From Annulohypoxylon bovei var. microspora (lineage: Eukaryota; Ascomycota; Sordariomycetes; Xylariales; Hypoxylaceae): a stretch of DNA of 64,000 nucleotides. Shown in pieces: positions 12,611-24,857 of the stretch. Under the pieces are notes generated by a model. The model did not search any database. It saw nothing but the letters and a program-made list of their open reading frames with translations, and had not been told where the DNA came from. The number at the start of each line of letters is the position of its first letter. The first letter of the stretch is position 1. The stretch is from contig MU405254.1 in assembly GCA_022836615.1 (NCBI GenBank), positions 62,001-126,000 on the forward strand, written 5' to 3'. The translations under genes were made by a program, and so were the position numbers.

Positions 12611-14884
12611 AAGGTTGCAACGTGAATTCTAGCTCTCCTATTGAATTCAACTTTTGAACACGGATTAAATCCCTCTTTTAAGCACAAGTCACCCCACGTT
12701 CCATTCGTTACGAAGCTCGTCACTAAAAACCAGTAGTAGCGTGATCTATTTTAGTGTGTAAAGTGACCTCAACATGAAGATCCCGACATATTATTAGCTA
12801 TAGATGTTGTTCAAGTTCCGAAGTTTCATCATGGTATCGTTTTATTGTTGATAATTAACATAAAGCCTCACCCCTTTTTACTTATAGGGAGAGGATTATG
12901 TAAGCTTAGTAATCTCCTATAAAAACTCTTTAAAACATGAAGAATCTGGCATTAAATTTGAATTTAGCATTGAAATATCGGGGAATGATCTTAACTTAAG
13001 ATCCTCTCTTTCTGAACCACCTGATTTCGTATAGGTATCTCCACATGTATGCACCACTATCCATATCTCCGAGCAACAATGTTTAAGAAACGTGGGGTAG
13101 AAGATAGAGTTAAATATTTAAGTATTGTATGCCGTAGGGGTCTAGATGCAAGGGAGCATGTTCGTCATGTGCCATCGTCGGCTATTCTAGGTCAGATGGG
13201 TGTAACCTTAGAATCGTACCAATCAGAAAGTCCGGCCTCGAAGATGTTTGAAGGAGCGGTGAATTAACCTCGACTCAAAGAATGAAAGGGGGAGAGAAGT
13301 CTCATATTCGTGGCTTCGATATTTACTTAGCAAAATTAGATGATAAGAGATAAACCATTCAGGTGTGCGTGTCTGTCATGTGTCACTTCCTGGAGGTGGT
13401 TCTCTAGACCGATATGAACATTGTGGATAGTTGAAGCAGCACAGCTTGGTAGGGGAAGACGGGGAAGCCGTTATTGTGTAAGTGACAAGTGACTAGGTAG
13501 GTACCTACTAAGTAGATAGAGTACGACATTACTGGAGTGGCACAATCTCTAGACCGAGATACGTAAGCTACTGTAGCGCCGAGATGGTAGGCGAAAATTA
13601 TAGCGCTGTCGATCAACGTGGTGAAGCTTCCTCACCTACACTACGTAGAGTCTTGGATCATTTGGAGGCAGTTAAGCCAATAAACGGACTTTCCCGACTG
13701 TAGGAGAGGTTGCATGCAGAATACTATGTATGTATATCTTCAGTAGGTTCTTCTTACATGGGTGCCGGTAAGTTCTGCAGATGGATCATGCGTGAAAGTT
13801 GCAGTAAGCAAGATACTCCTTAGCTTAATTACCAAATCCCAAATAGTACAGAATGAGTATAACAAAAGCCGAAGAAGATGAGCTTCTATTAATGTTGTAA
13901 AATATATAATATGCGGATTATTAGAGCTGGAGGTGAGCGGTGTGAGGAACTACGTAGGATTTGTGGGAGTTGTGGGAGGCAACCTTCCGCGATGGCTGCA
14001 TCTAGTGACCAATTGTGGACGAATATGGTGGTGTAGAATGCTCGATGCGGTAATTTTGTAGGCGAGGTTCAAGGATCACCACCTGTACATTCGTGGTACG
14101 TATATCATCATATCATCCCATCAATGATCAATGATGCAACATCGAACCTGCTGCAAGCTGCAATCTGCAATGCATGCTGCAAGAGAGAAGGAAGGTAAGA
14201 ACGTGCATGAAGGCTTAGGTACTTAGTGTCCGGGCATATGGTTTAGCTAACTCCTATTTTGTGGCACCCTGGATATTACCTGCATTGAACAATTGAACTC
14301 TCATCTCTTCCATTCTTGTCAAATGCTAAAAATGCTAAAAAATACTAAAAAGCCTTTCCATTTTCAATGGCCACTACGCCTTTCAAAGTCTCCGCACAGC
14401 TCTGCAGACCGACGTCGTCATGTAGATCCTACCGCTTTACAATGCAGATGAAGAACCTGCCTCGGTGCGCCACTTGGACATCTATTACACAACCAACCGC
14501 TAGTCACACCTGACTCAGTACACAGTAGAGGTTGAAGGTGGGTGTGTCATTTTGTGATCGTGATAGGCGATGGTGTGCACTAGTAGGTAGACCAGCTATC
14601 AGCGAGCGCAGGAGGCGCAAAATAGTGGACTGTTCCACCCAAGCTACTTCTAGCAGTTCTAGGTAAGCCCTTGTATCCCTGCCTCTTCTTGTATCTAGAC
14701 CCCCGTAACTGTTGGCCCTTTACTGCTTCGGTGGGATAGCTGGTAGTTGGTTTCTTTTTCAAATGTCAATGCTAATGCTAGCAAAGCCTTATCGTCGTTT
14801 TTTCCCTCTGCTCCTTTCTTTGTCCCTTATTCTGTGTTTCCGCGCTTCGCGGTCAACTCATCCTGTGTAGCGTCACGCGCACAC

Positions 14885-14925
14885 ACGAACGAACGAACGG
14901 AAGAACGAACGGACGGACGAACTAG
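14885..14925 (+). repeat. GAAC/GGAC short tandem repeat
   Basis: CGAACGAACGAACGGAAGAACGAACGGACGGACGAAC-like 4-bp units lie about 110 bp upstream of the proposed channel start codon, probably in its 5' leader or promoter. The unit is imperfect. Confidence 0.6.
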
Positions 14926-15032
14926 GCACGTCGGCGAATCTACTGCACTTGGCCTTTTTCGGTCCCCTCGATGCTTCTATATCTCCCTTAGCCACTGCCG
15001 TGGAGGTAGGGGGGAGGGAACAGGAGTTGACG

Positions 15033-18000
15033 ATGGTTCCTCCTGCGAAGGAAATGCTTTCCTCGCTGTTGCGATCAAGGCAACCCGCTCGGCGCGTTGA
15101 TCCAGCGCATCTTTTCGAGTCGAACCCAAACACACCTTCTCCTGACCGGGCGAATCGCGATTATGGCGAGCAGCAACGACAGCGACATGCCACTGCCGAT
15201 TTCACCGAGGGCGACGATGATGACGATGACGATGAAGACGACTTTGATCTCGAACATGGGCAGCCTGGGCCTCGTGTGACTTGGCCATTTCAGGAAACCA
15301 ATATGCGCAGGAATTCTGCCTCACTTATACCTCTGTTTTCCGCTAGCCACCTCGGTAGGTTTACAATTGCTTCCTGTAGCCAGCGTGCATCGTTAAGGAT
15401 ATGTGCTCACAATTGAACTAGATTCGATACCAGTGTATAATGTTGTCCATGCTATTAGAATTATCGTCCAAACCAGAACCGAGACCACTTTAACTTGGGA
15501 CCAAATTCGATCGCCACAAGTTTCCCAATTCCTTGTCAAGCCCATGCAACAACAAATTCGGACCCAACACTTCAGTCGCGTAACGTTGTACGCCCTCATG
15601 GCAAACTGTCTGCAATTTGCGAAGGAGGGGCAGCTGTATCCGGGTAACGCAGGCACCAGTGTCACGCGAGCGAGGGTCTGTGAACTTCTGGCTTTGAAAC
15701 TGTTAAAGGAGTACAGTACGAGGGAGCTTATCGATGCTTTGTCCTATGACTTCTACCCACTCCAGGGAGCTCCCGAGACACCGAACACTGCCAATGCGAA
15801 GGCATCCGATGGCAAAGGTCGCCCAGCTGCAGCTCGATCTTCGACGCTCGAGGTAGCTATCCGTGCTTCAGCCAAACACTTCCTGGCGCATCCACTGGTA
15901 GTCCAGCAACTCGAGGCTATTTGGAATGGCGCAATTAGCTTTTATTCAACCCAAGATAACATTCACCGGATGCCGTCTATGCCCGCAAACTCAGGTGGGA
16001 ATGCTCGAAATGACCCTGTCAATGTCAGGACACCTCTTCTTAGCCACCAACCCGCTAAAGAACAGTCCCAATTGCCATTGCATGCGGTACCTCTTCGACG
16101 AGCTGTCGCTTTATATGACCCGCGCCAAGCTTCCCCCCTGAAGCTATCTCGTCTCCGTGTTCCACGATATAGGCAATTCTTATCAACCTGTTCTCTGCTT
16201 ATATTGATATGCCTTTTCCTCGCTGTTTTGATACGGCGGTCTAACCGCATCACTGAACTGGAACTGATTTTCTGGTTCTGGAGTGCAGGTTTCATGCTTG
16301 ATGAAGTCGTCGGCTTCAACGAGCAGGGCTTCTCTCTCTATATCATGAGCTTCTGGAACATATTTGACCTCGGCATCTTGTTGCTGCTCATTATCTACTA
16401 CTGTATGAGGGTCTATGGTGTCTTCCTTGTGAACCCATTTCATTGGAATGAGATGGCATATGATGTTTTGGCAGCAAACGCAATTCTCTTGCTGCCACGC
16501 ATTTTCAGCGTGTTAGACCACTACGAATACTTTTCCCAACTCTTGATTGGCTTCCGATATATGGCATCTGATGTTGGCTCCTGCTTCTTCCTTATACTGA
16601 TTTGTTGCTCCGGATTCTTCGTCTTTTTCACACTATCTGGTGCCCATAATGACGCTTCTGATGTGGCTTTTAAGATCTTTCAGATCTTGATGGGATTCAC
16701 GCCGGCTGCGTGGGATGTGTATGTCTAGCGTACCCTTGATTCCCTGACAGGATTAGCTAACTACGATTCTCAGATGGCCAAGATATTCTGTATTGGGCAA
16801 GACAGTGCTAGTGTTCTTTATGATCATTACTCATTTCGTCATCATGTAAGTTTATTTCTTCAGTGTGATAAGTTCACTATTCTGACACGAAGCAGGACAA
16901 TGCTTATTACCGTTCTAACAAACTCATTCATGCGAATCGCCTCGAACGCAAATGAAGAGCATCAGTGAGTGGTGTTTTATTCTCTTACTTGTTAAATCAT
17001 GTATTAACATTAGCCTAGGTTTTTATTCGCCATCAATACTATATCTATGGTCAAGAACGATGCTCTATTTTCTTACGTTGCACCTGGAAATATTTTCGCC
17101 TGGATCTTGATGCCGTTGCGATACGTCATGCCTATACGACAGTTTGTGATTCTGAATCGTACTGTCATCAAGTTCACTCATTTCCCTCTGCTCTTCTGTA
17201 TATTCTTCTACGAGAAATACTTTCTCGCTTCCTCCATATACGAGCCTACAGATCTAGTTGAGAATTCAGGGCGTCATACGACTAGAGGGATATCTTTCGT
17301 CGATCCTAGTAGGGGAACAGCCTTCTTCAGCCCAACTTTGCGAACACGCGAAGAATCGATTGCTGGTTTCCAAAAAGACCGTGCTCTGGAAGAGGTCTTC
17401 CGTCGCCCACCCGATGTTAGCACACTGCGGAGTCAGAGAAGACAACAAAGAAGGAAGACACAGACAGCCGTTAGAAACTGGATGGACAACAATGATGAAA
17501 TTGGGGAACATTTATCGCATTGGCCTACAATTGATAGTCGTCCAAGCTTGTCGCAGCGACGAATGAGCATGAGTCGTGACTTTCCTAAGAGGTTCAGGCA
17601 CGTCTCTGATATTCGATCGGCTGCAAGTGACCCCGCGGACCTTATATCGAACAACGCATTCCCCGTCTCTAATATTAGGGAATTGAATGGTCAAATTGTT
17701 GAACAGCAAGCTCGATACAAGGATCAAACGGAAGCAGATGGCGATGATGAATTTGTAACAAACGATGAGGATGAAGAGGATGAAGCAGGAGTTGTCGCAG
17801 GCCGTCGTGGTAGCAAGGCTGACGTGGAGGAACAGGAAGATTACTTTACGACCCCTCCAGCAGTGCGGCGCAGATCAACGGTCCCATCTTCTCAAAGTTC
17901 TTCCTCTCACCATCGGAGTCCAACTGTCACATCACCCAAGGCCGGCAACCAACCTAGCCGCCAAGGTCTACATAGTCGAACACTGTCCACAAATACAATT

Positions 18001-18762
18001 CTTTACGCTCCACAAGGACCTACTCGTCATGGGGGACTTAGCCCATCCTCGATATCTGAGGAACCATCTGGGGCCCGTTCTCGGCCGCGAACGAGCCGGT
18101 TAACTAAAACAGCAGAATCGGCCGATCCTAGCGGAACGCGCTCACCACGAAAGGTGCAAAATGAACCAAGACTCATGATTCGACCGAGACCGATACCCAT
18201 AAGATCGGCTCCTAATCGCGCGGCCCTTCTCAATGCTGACCCGAGAGTTCGACAAGTCTCTTCTGTCGACGTGGATATTAACTCTGAGATGGGGCTCGAT
18301 GCACATAATGAGTTTGGAGCAGTCCCATCGTCCTTTGCAACGCAAATGGCCATGGCCACTGGCCAATTGAAAGCGCTAAACCGAGGACACCAAGATCGCG
18401 AGGACGCTGACAGAATGAGTCGATTAGTTCTAGCCCGGATGAAGACTCTTGAGGAGGGTCTTGCGGATGTCGCCAAAGAAATGCGAGTCTTGAGAAGTAC
18501 AGTGCCAACGGCGCAGAATTCAGGCGATGACAATAGCTGGAAGACCACTATAAGCAGCGAAGTTCTATCTAGCAACAAAAGCAAACCTGGGAAGACTATG
18601 AAGAAAAAAAAGAACCAGCCCGGAAGTTCCAGGGAACAAGGCGTTGCCTTAGACACAGCTGCCCCGAAGAGCCAAGAGTCTAAGGAAAAGGGCAAGGAGG
18701 TTGCGAGATATGAGGCGGGACCCGTCAAAAATGACTTCAGGAGAAGAGGAAGTTCCTTTTGA
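15033..18762 (+). CDS. YVC1: Vacuolar TRP-like cation channel, YVC1 family
   Basis: Five exons: 15033-15354, 15422-16718, 16774-16845, 16896-16964, 17019-18762, giving 1167 aa. Every junction keeps frame (for example ASHL|DSIPVYN, AWDV|WPRYSVLGK, EEHQ|FLFAINT). The open frame begins upstream, but the first in-frame ATG is at 15033. The N-terminal third carries LTWDQIRSPQVSQFLVKP and ELIDALSYDFYPLQG, typical of fungal Yvc1. Hydrophobic spans begin near residue 361, and the pore-like FQILMGFTPAAWD sits near 535-540, followed by VLVFFMIITHFVIM. Yeast Yvc1 releases vacuolar calcium on osmotic or mechanical stimulation; that role is inferred here by family. The tail of about 500 residues is Ser/Arg/Asp-rich and mostly disordered, with a short coiled-coil-like stretch near RMKTLEEGLADVAKEMRVL. 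It is far longer than the yeast protein, as is usual in filamentous fungi. Confidence 0.92.
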
Positions 18763-19394
18763 GGGATTCGGGTGCTTGTCTAAGGGAATGCATTGAATTC
18801 GGTCGCTGGGTCAGCAAAAGAAAAAGTGATGCATTTTGGTGTTCTTGGTTGCTTCAAGGTTCAAATGGCAAGGGTGAGTGAGCGTAGGCCAGGTACGGTA
18901 TCATCATGAAGGGGCTTAAGAGCATACCCATCATCTGTGTATCTGATATAGTCATGATACTCTATGTGGTAACTTGTACTATTAGGTAGCCGGAGCTGCA
19001 TCCATGGATGTGTTGTATAAAACGGCTTGCTAGAGCTGATGATTATTTGCAACAAGGAATACAATCGACAGACATAAAGAATTAGTTTTCTATATTTAAT
19101 TGTTTTCTTCTTTTACTGTTTCTACCCACTTCGCATCTAACATGATATAACATGATATTACAGAAAACACCAATCCGTACGTACATATATTAAGGTACGC
19201 CCGACTTTAAAGCCAGCTGAACCTGCCAATTTATCGTAAGGCACACCAAGTTCAATTCATCAAACATCCAATCAAACCTGAATATTCCCACCTCGTAGTC
19301 TTCTCAGGCTTGCCCTTGCCATCTTTGTCTCTAATGTATATTTCACTAGATTTATGCCAATACTGTATCCTGCTCTCGGGTTTGCCCCAACTGT
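18763..19394. other. Intergenic between convergent genes
   Basis: The shared 3' flank of the channel gene (plus) and the 80-aa gene (minus). I see no coding sequence. Confidence 0.5.
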
Positions 19395-19736
19395 CTAGAT
19401 GCCACCACCGCTCCGATCGACACTGACGTAGAAGTTGGGGTTCTCGACAGAATTCCTTTGAGCTTTCTCGTTGCGAGTTAAGGCGGATTGCTGGTACCTA
19501 ACAGCAGCTATGATGCCCGTTGCGGCGACAGCTGCGAGAGCTAGACCAGGGTGGCGGGTTCTTATGAGGTTGGAGGTCAGCTTGGTGAACTTCTGTATGT
19601 ATAATATGAAAACAATTAAATAGAGACTATGGAGACATGACTACCCATTGGTTTACTTGGTAGGATATTTCGAAACTGGGGCTCAAAAGAAAACGAGTTA
19701 GCAAACTTACATGCTGAGACGCCCCCCGCTAGCCAT
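19395..19736 (-). CDS. Small conserved-looking membrane protein (80 aa) with a 19-nt microexon
   Basis: Three exons on the minus strand: 19736-19711 (26 nt), 19675-19657 (19 nt) and 19592-19395 (198 nt). Introns have donors GTAAGT and GTAAAC and acceptors CCCCAG and ATACAG. Without the middle microexon the frame is lost; with it the product is MASGGRLSIFEISYQ followed by KFTKLTSNLI and onward, 80 aa. Residues about 30-47 (PGLALAAVAATGIIAAVRY) form one likely membrane span after a basic segment, and the end is FYVSVDRSGGGI. A small single-span organellar membrane protein, possibly mitochondrial, is my inference. I do not know a function. The open stretch of 70 codons on the opposite strand is a shadow. 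Confidence 0.7.
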
Positions 19737-21391
19737 TCGTGAGGCTCCAGTTCGATCCATTGTTATTTCAGTTGTGAATTCGTTCGTGCTGCCGCTGCTA
19801 TTATTGAGCTTGTTTGCGTTCGGCTTGGGGACACGTTATTCCAGCAGTCCCAGACGTTTGATAGTTGTAGCGAAGATAGTTTGTATTGTGTGTTTTTTTG
19901 TATGCCTAGGTAGTATACAATAACCAGGTCTTTGTTTTCGGAAATTAATCTCTAGAATGGAGCACGCTGGGTCTAATACTTTGTATATACGAGGAGGGGA
20001 AAATATATCTTATTTTTTATTATGTAACGCCCGTTGAGAAAGGGAGAAGCCTCAGAAACCCTAGACAAGGAAACACAGATTTATGTATTCAAATCCTGGA
20101 GTGTTGACCGCTACACACCTACATGCGTGTACCACGATAGCCACCTAAAATCGATAAGATATTCCCCATTTTTATGTCATACAAGGGGTAACTAGGTTTC
20201 CTAGTCGGTCTAGATTCCCCAGATTTACGGTTGAGTGGGCAGATACTGGCGAGGTTCTAATGGTGCGATCGGAAGCGGAACGAAAAAATTAAGGGAAGTT
20301 AAGGGAAGCTGGATAAGGATGCCCTAAGCTTTGACCGGAAAAGGATAAGGGGCACGCGAGCGAATGGGGTAACATCCAATTGAGAAGATCCCGGAAACTT
20401 ACCCTACGAACTTCACAAGTTTGCATTAACTAAGGAAAATTTAGGGTTAGAATTCGGCATTGGATTATCGGGTACGGACGGGTTGCAACAACCAAACCCA
20501 CTACCGCTAGGGCTTGGAACCCATTCGAGATGCGGGGAAGGAACAAGCAAAATCATAATGTTGAATGTTTAATGTTCAAAGAGACCAAAACCATTCATGC
20601 CTGCTTAAACTCTTATGACTCAACTAAAATGTAAAACAACCTAGCACATACATACATAGGTATCTATGTATGTATATCAGTCGTAATTATAAACGACATA
20701 TCAATTCTCACCTGGCAGCCTAGGCATACTTAACGTGTCTACCAATAGATCTGCCTCTAACCAATCATTACCTACATGTATATGCAGGTAGTCAGGTAGG
20801 TACCTAGGTAGGTATAAGAATATGATTCACCTCTAGACACAATGAAGAATATGACTAACGCGTGTTTCTATAGACCAAACCGCAATGTCAAACTCAGCCT
20901 CTGATTGACACGACATACATCATCTGCATATAGCATTGCCTCCAAGGTTAACTTGAAGTGTACAGTCTCCCCGAAGTGCATCTGCACGGTTGTATAGGGC
21001 TTATTATCAACTACCTAGCTTGAGTATCGCGCTGTGGCTGAAGCGCGGAGTCAGCAGTAGTAGTACATGTACATGGTTCTAAGGTTTGCCACCTCGTGCA
21101 AGGTACATGAATGCTCATACGTCAAGACAAGAGCTATGGAAGCTTACAGGTAAGGCAGGTAGTCGTGAGGCATCAGCCAGAACTGCACAGGCAGCTGCTA
21201 CAGCCTTGCCATCTGATTATTTCTTAAAACTCACCTCTCTGCCTCTCTATTTTTCTTTTCAATATTATCGAGTCTCTGTTTTGGAAATCCCCTCTGTCAC
21301 ATCAATACGCACAACACATCACTAGCAGCTCTATAAAACATAGATCGTTGTTTCCCCTTTCAACTAGATTTATGAAATATTTTTACTCATC
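19737..21391. other. Intergenic, divergent promoter region
   Basis: About 1.65 kb between the starts of the 80-aa gene (minus) and the 734-aa gene (plus). It contains CATACATACATAGGTATCTATGTATGTAT palindromic sequence near 20,645-20,675 and a TAGGTAGGTACCTAGGTAGGTA repeat near 20,790-20,815. I see no coding sequence that I would defend. Confidence 0.5.
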
Positions 21392-23827
21392 ATGGTCGCT
21401 CAAGACATAGACCAGGGCCAGGATGGGTCAAACAGATCAGATTCTCCTATGCCATCCTTATCGCCTATTCCATCGACTCAACCTCCACCGGGCACCTCTC
21501 TACTCGATGCGGCTATCAACCAAATGCTCAAGGAGCAACCTAATCAGGGAGATAGTAGCTATAATTCTGAGTATCGAGAACAACGAGATATCTCGTTGCT
21601 GCAGCGTGTTCAGATTGAATGCGACTCTGGTGATACATTGATCATAGTTAACTTTCCTCAAGACCATGTTGATTGTAAATGGGAAGAGGTAGGTACATCA
21701 TCAGAAACATCCAACACCCACATGCAATAGCTAGCAGCCTTATATCTAGGTATTTTCCTAATTATCTAAGATCACGTGGAGGTTATCAGCCTACAAAGCA
21801 GATAGGAAAGCAAATATACTAAAATGAGCGTCCCCTTGAAGTATCGCTGATTCAGAATGCGTCGTAGTGGTCTTCGAAACGATTCTATGCCGATTCAGAT
21901 AAACTCCTTGCTACAGGTTCGAAAGTCATCGCACAATTATTGTCACCTCAAGGACAAGTTCGCATTCGGAAGAGAATAGGTGAATCGCTCCCGCAGAAAT
22001 ATGTTCTTGATCTTACTCCTTCGGTTGAAGGAGAGGAGCTGGCAGCTCAGCTTATGGAACTGTCTCTCCCTCCAGGCGTGAGAGACTGGTGGACATCCAA
22101 AGAGAGGCTTGGCATATCGCCATATCTTGTTTCGGGACACGACGACCACTGCCCTCGTCATAACGAAGTCCTCATCGACTGTAGGAAAACTAACAAATAC
22201 GTCGAAAGTAAGACAGGGCAAGAGGAGTCACTTCCAAAGATTGACCTAGACCATATTGAAGCGCCGGAATCTAGGGTCATCCCCGATTATTGTCCTATCC
22301 GTCATCGCGCCAACATCATTCGCCTCATCTTAGCCATTCAGGGCTACGACCTAGTTTTGAACTCTGCACCGCGTGTCTACACCCTTACCGGCGTTGCTGA
22401 CATACTAGATTGTACTGGTGTTGTTGTAAGCGAGATCTAATCTTCCACATGAAACATGCTAACTTGACTGATTTTAGCGAGATTCGGTGTGTACTTGGTT
22501 GATAGCAGAGCCCAATACTGAATTTGTTGATATCAACGCTGAGGCTGCCTTGAAGATGGCGTGGACATTAGAGTTGGCCAACGTAACTCGGGCTGCCTTC
22601 CGTATCCTAGTAGTTGAGAAGGCTCTTGATACTCTCGCTGCTAAACCTCGCGTGGACGCAGCGAGATATACTATATTTGGTCGCCCTCTTGTAGATCTTC
22701 CCGATGATCTGCAGACAGTCGTTCAATATGCGGCACTCAAACTTGTCGACCGCGTCCAGCAGATACTCGCAAATTTTAGGTCGGATCAATTCTACCATCT
22801 GCTCGAAATCTCGGAATACCAGAAGTTAATACGGACCGGCGACCTCATCAGCAAAGCCCTTTCTGCCAATTTGGAACACGGCACCGACCAACCAGGCCAT
22901 ACTGAGATAAATGAATTATCTAGCCAATTCACGACTCTTTTCAACAAGCTGTTAGGATATAAAACCTATATTGTGCGTGAGGCCATGGAATCCCCGCTTG
23001 ATATTGACCTGCAAAGAGACTACGATCGCGACCGCCGATGCTATGTTCCAAGTACCAGCTGGAATCCTACTGCTATCATATACGGAGAGTTTTCTGATGC
23101 ACAACGTCTGCTGACTCCGACCTTCTGGGAGGAGCTGTCCTCATGCCTCCACGCGTATACCAGAACGACCTACCTAGATCGGTTTTTGGGCATGTCAGTG
23201 GATAAGTTTAATGCCCAGATGGACAAGGCCTTTTGCTATCTTCAACCCGCTACGGGAGATGAGGTGAATTCTGGTGACCTCTATTTTGACTCGTATAGGT
23301 TCCGCGAGCAACTTGGTACAGCTATAGATGGGCTATGGATGATTTGGGCGAAGCCGGACTTAGAAGCCCCTCTTACCCGAACGAGACATATGCTTCTGGC
23401 ATTATCAGACGACGAGTTTCAGTACCTTCCTCTTTGGGCTGGCGGACTCGATGATGGAACTGGAGGTGTCTTCGAGCTCGCCGTGCCGGATGCGGACCTA
23501 GGGCCGATCGGTCCCGGTCCCGCATATCATACCGGCGACACCGTGGCGACGGATTCCTCGAGTATCTGCCAATCCAGCAAGACACCGAGTCAAGGAAGCA
23601 CTGCCACCTTAACGGCTGGACGGTCGCTAGCAGCTGTGCATTCTAATGCGGTACCAACTACCGTAAACGATGGGGCATCTACGGGAGGAATTCACGCCAT
23701 GTCCACATCTTCCGTCGTCATGGTGGACGCAACAGACGAGCTCGACGACGACATTGACGATGCGTTTGAATTCGACGATAGCGACGAGATTAGCGAAGAG
23801 GCCTGGTCTCAGGTCGAAGAACCTTAG
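21392..23827 (+). CDS. Fungal orphan with BTB-like N-terminal fold (734 aa)
   Basis: Three exons: 21392-21688, 21868-22425, 22478-23827. The second intron (GTAAGC to TTTTAG) joins DCTGVV to RDSVCTWL exactly in frame. The first (donor GTAGGT at 21,689, acceptor GTCGTAG at 21,867) is less certain but keeps frame and yields a convincing start, WSSKRFYADSDKLLATGS, which resembles the self-association part of BTB/POZ domains (a residue stretch, then a LLATGS-like turn). The middle contains SGHDDHCP and IPDYCPIRHRANIIRL, and the second half FVDINAEAALKMAWTLEL, features I associate with a large family of uncharacterised Pezizomycotina proteins. The C-terminus is very acidic (DELDDDIDDAFEFDDSDE). No enzyme motif is visible and the function is unknown. 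Confidence 0.75.
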
Positions 23828-24857
23828 ATGGAGTTGTCTTGGGTGTATTTAAGGTGCATGTCACGTTGGCGAGCACGGTAGCTTCGTTGATTTACCTGGC
23901 GTTTCTACGTTAAAGAATATGAGTTATGATGAAACGAATTAGAAGGCGGGTCTTCTTTGTACCAAGGGCTAGGGATAGATCGCATGGGAATATTTGAACG
24001 TTTAGCTGGAGGCTACCTAGTCAGTTATACTTGCAATACTCATCTGGATCTGTACAAGCGGGATAGAGGATAGATTCGCCTCAGCGATACCTCAACAATG
24101 GCGTTATTCCCTAATATGATGATACGGTTGAAATTGGATTGTCGTACAGTCCCTAAAGGCGATTCTAAGTGAAATACGGTCCAGTAATGACTATTCGTAT
24201 GATAAACCCCGGCCCCGGAGCTCCTCGGCCCATATGAATTACGTGACGAGTAATCCGACAGCAGGTAGCCCGTCGAGGCTAAAAGAAAACCGCACCTAAC
24301 GACCCTTCTTATCCTTAATGCATACATAAATCGCTTACTTTTACCTGATAACTGACAATATGAATCACAGAGTGTAGGAGCAGAAAAGTCGATCTCAATC
24401 AGAGATGGCCAGAATCTTTATTCTACCTTGGACTGTCTGTGTCCGTAGGTATCAGAGGTTAGCTAGCAGGCAAACACCAATAACCACTCTCCGCCGATCT
24501 TGGGTAGTGTACAGAGCAAAGCACAGTAACGTCGAGGTATCATTGTAAAAAAGAAAAACAGCAAGTCTGAACATCCATCGTTCCCCTCCCCGTTGCCAAG
24601 CGACAACATGCGTTCGAACACCCCATGTGAATTCCCGGTAATTGATTGACTCCTCTCCCTTTTCCTTTCTAAACGCCGGTTTCCATGCTCGTGAATGTCT
24701 CCCCTGCTACGCCATGCGGCCCATGCAGCCCCCGTCTTTCTTTCGTCATGTGTATGATGAGATGGTTGCCCAATCTATGCGTGAAAATGGGGGTATAAGC
24801 GCCGAATTGAAACAAAATCCACAACGGAAATGCTCCTGAGGTCAGCATTGATCCTTA
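23828..24857. other. Intergenic between convergent genes
   Basis: About 1 kb between the stop of the 734-aa gene and the stop of the SCC2 gene. I see no coding sequence and no RNA gene. Confidence 0.5.

Larger units (their letters stand above)
9562..15032. other. Gene-poor 5.4-kb region
   Basis: No intact gene is supported. Composition is moderately AT-rich and uneven, with a short GC-richer island at about 10,880-11,110. There are short open stretches on both strands (for example about 55 codons on the minus strand around 11,350-11,515) that I could not assign to a family; they may be old transposon debris. One clear structure is the inverted-repeat element at 12,429-12,610. The right end (14,885-14,925) carries a GAAC/GGAC-type tandem repeat just upstream of the channel gene. 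Confidence 0.6.

Noticed and set aside
14949..15032. Upstream extension of the channel protein
   Set aside because: The frame is open but begins with TTG; the first in-frame ATG is at 15033.
18027..18728. 233-codon minus-strand frame inside the channel gene
   Set aside because: Antisense shadow of the Ser/Arg-rich tail coding sequence; no independent gene features.
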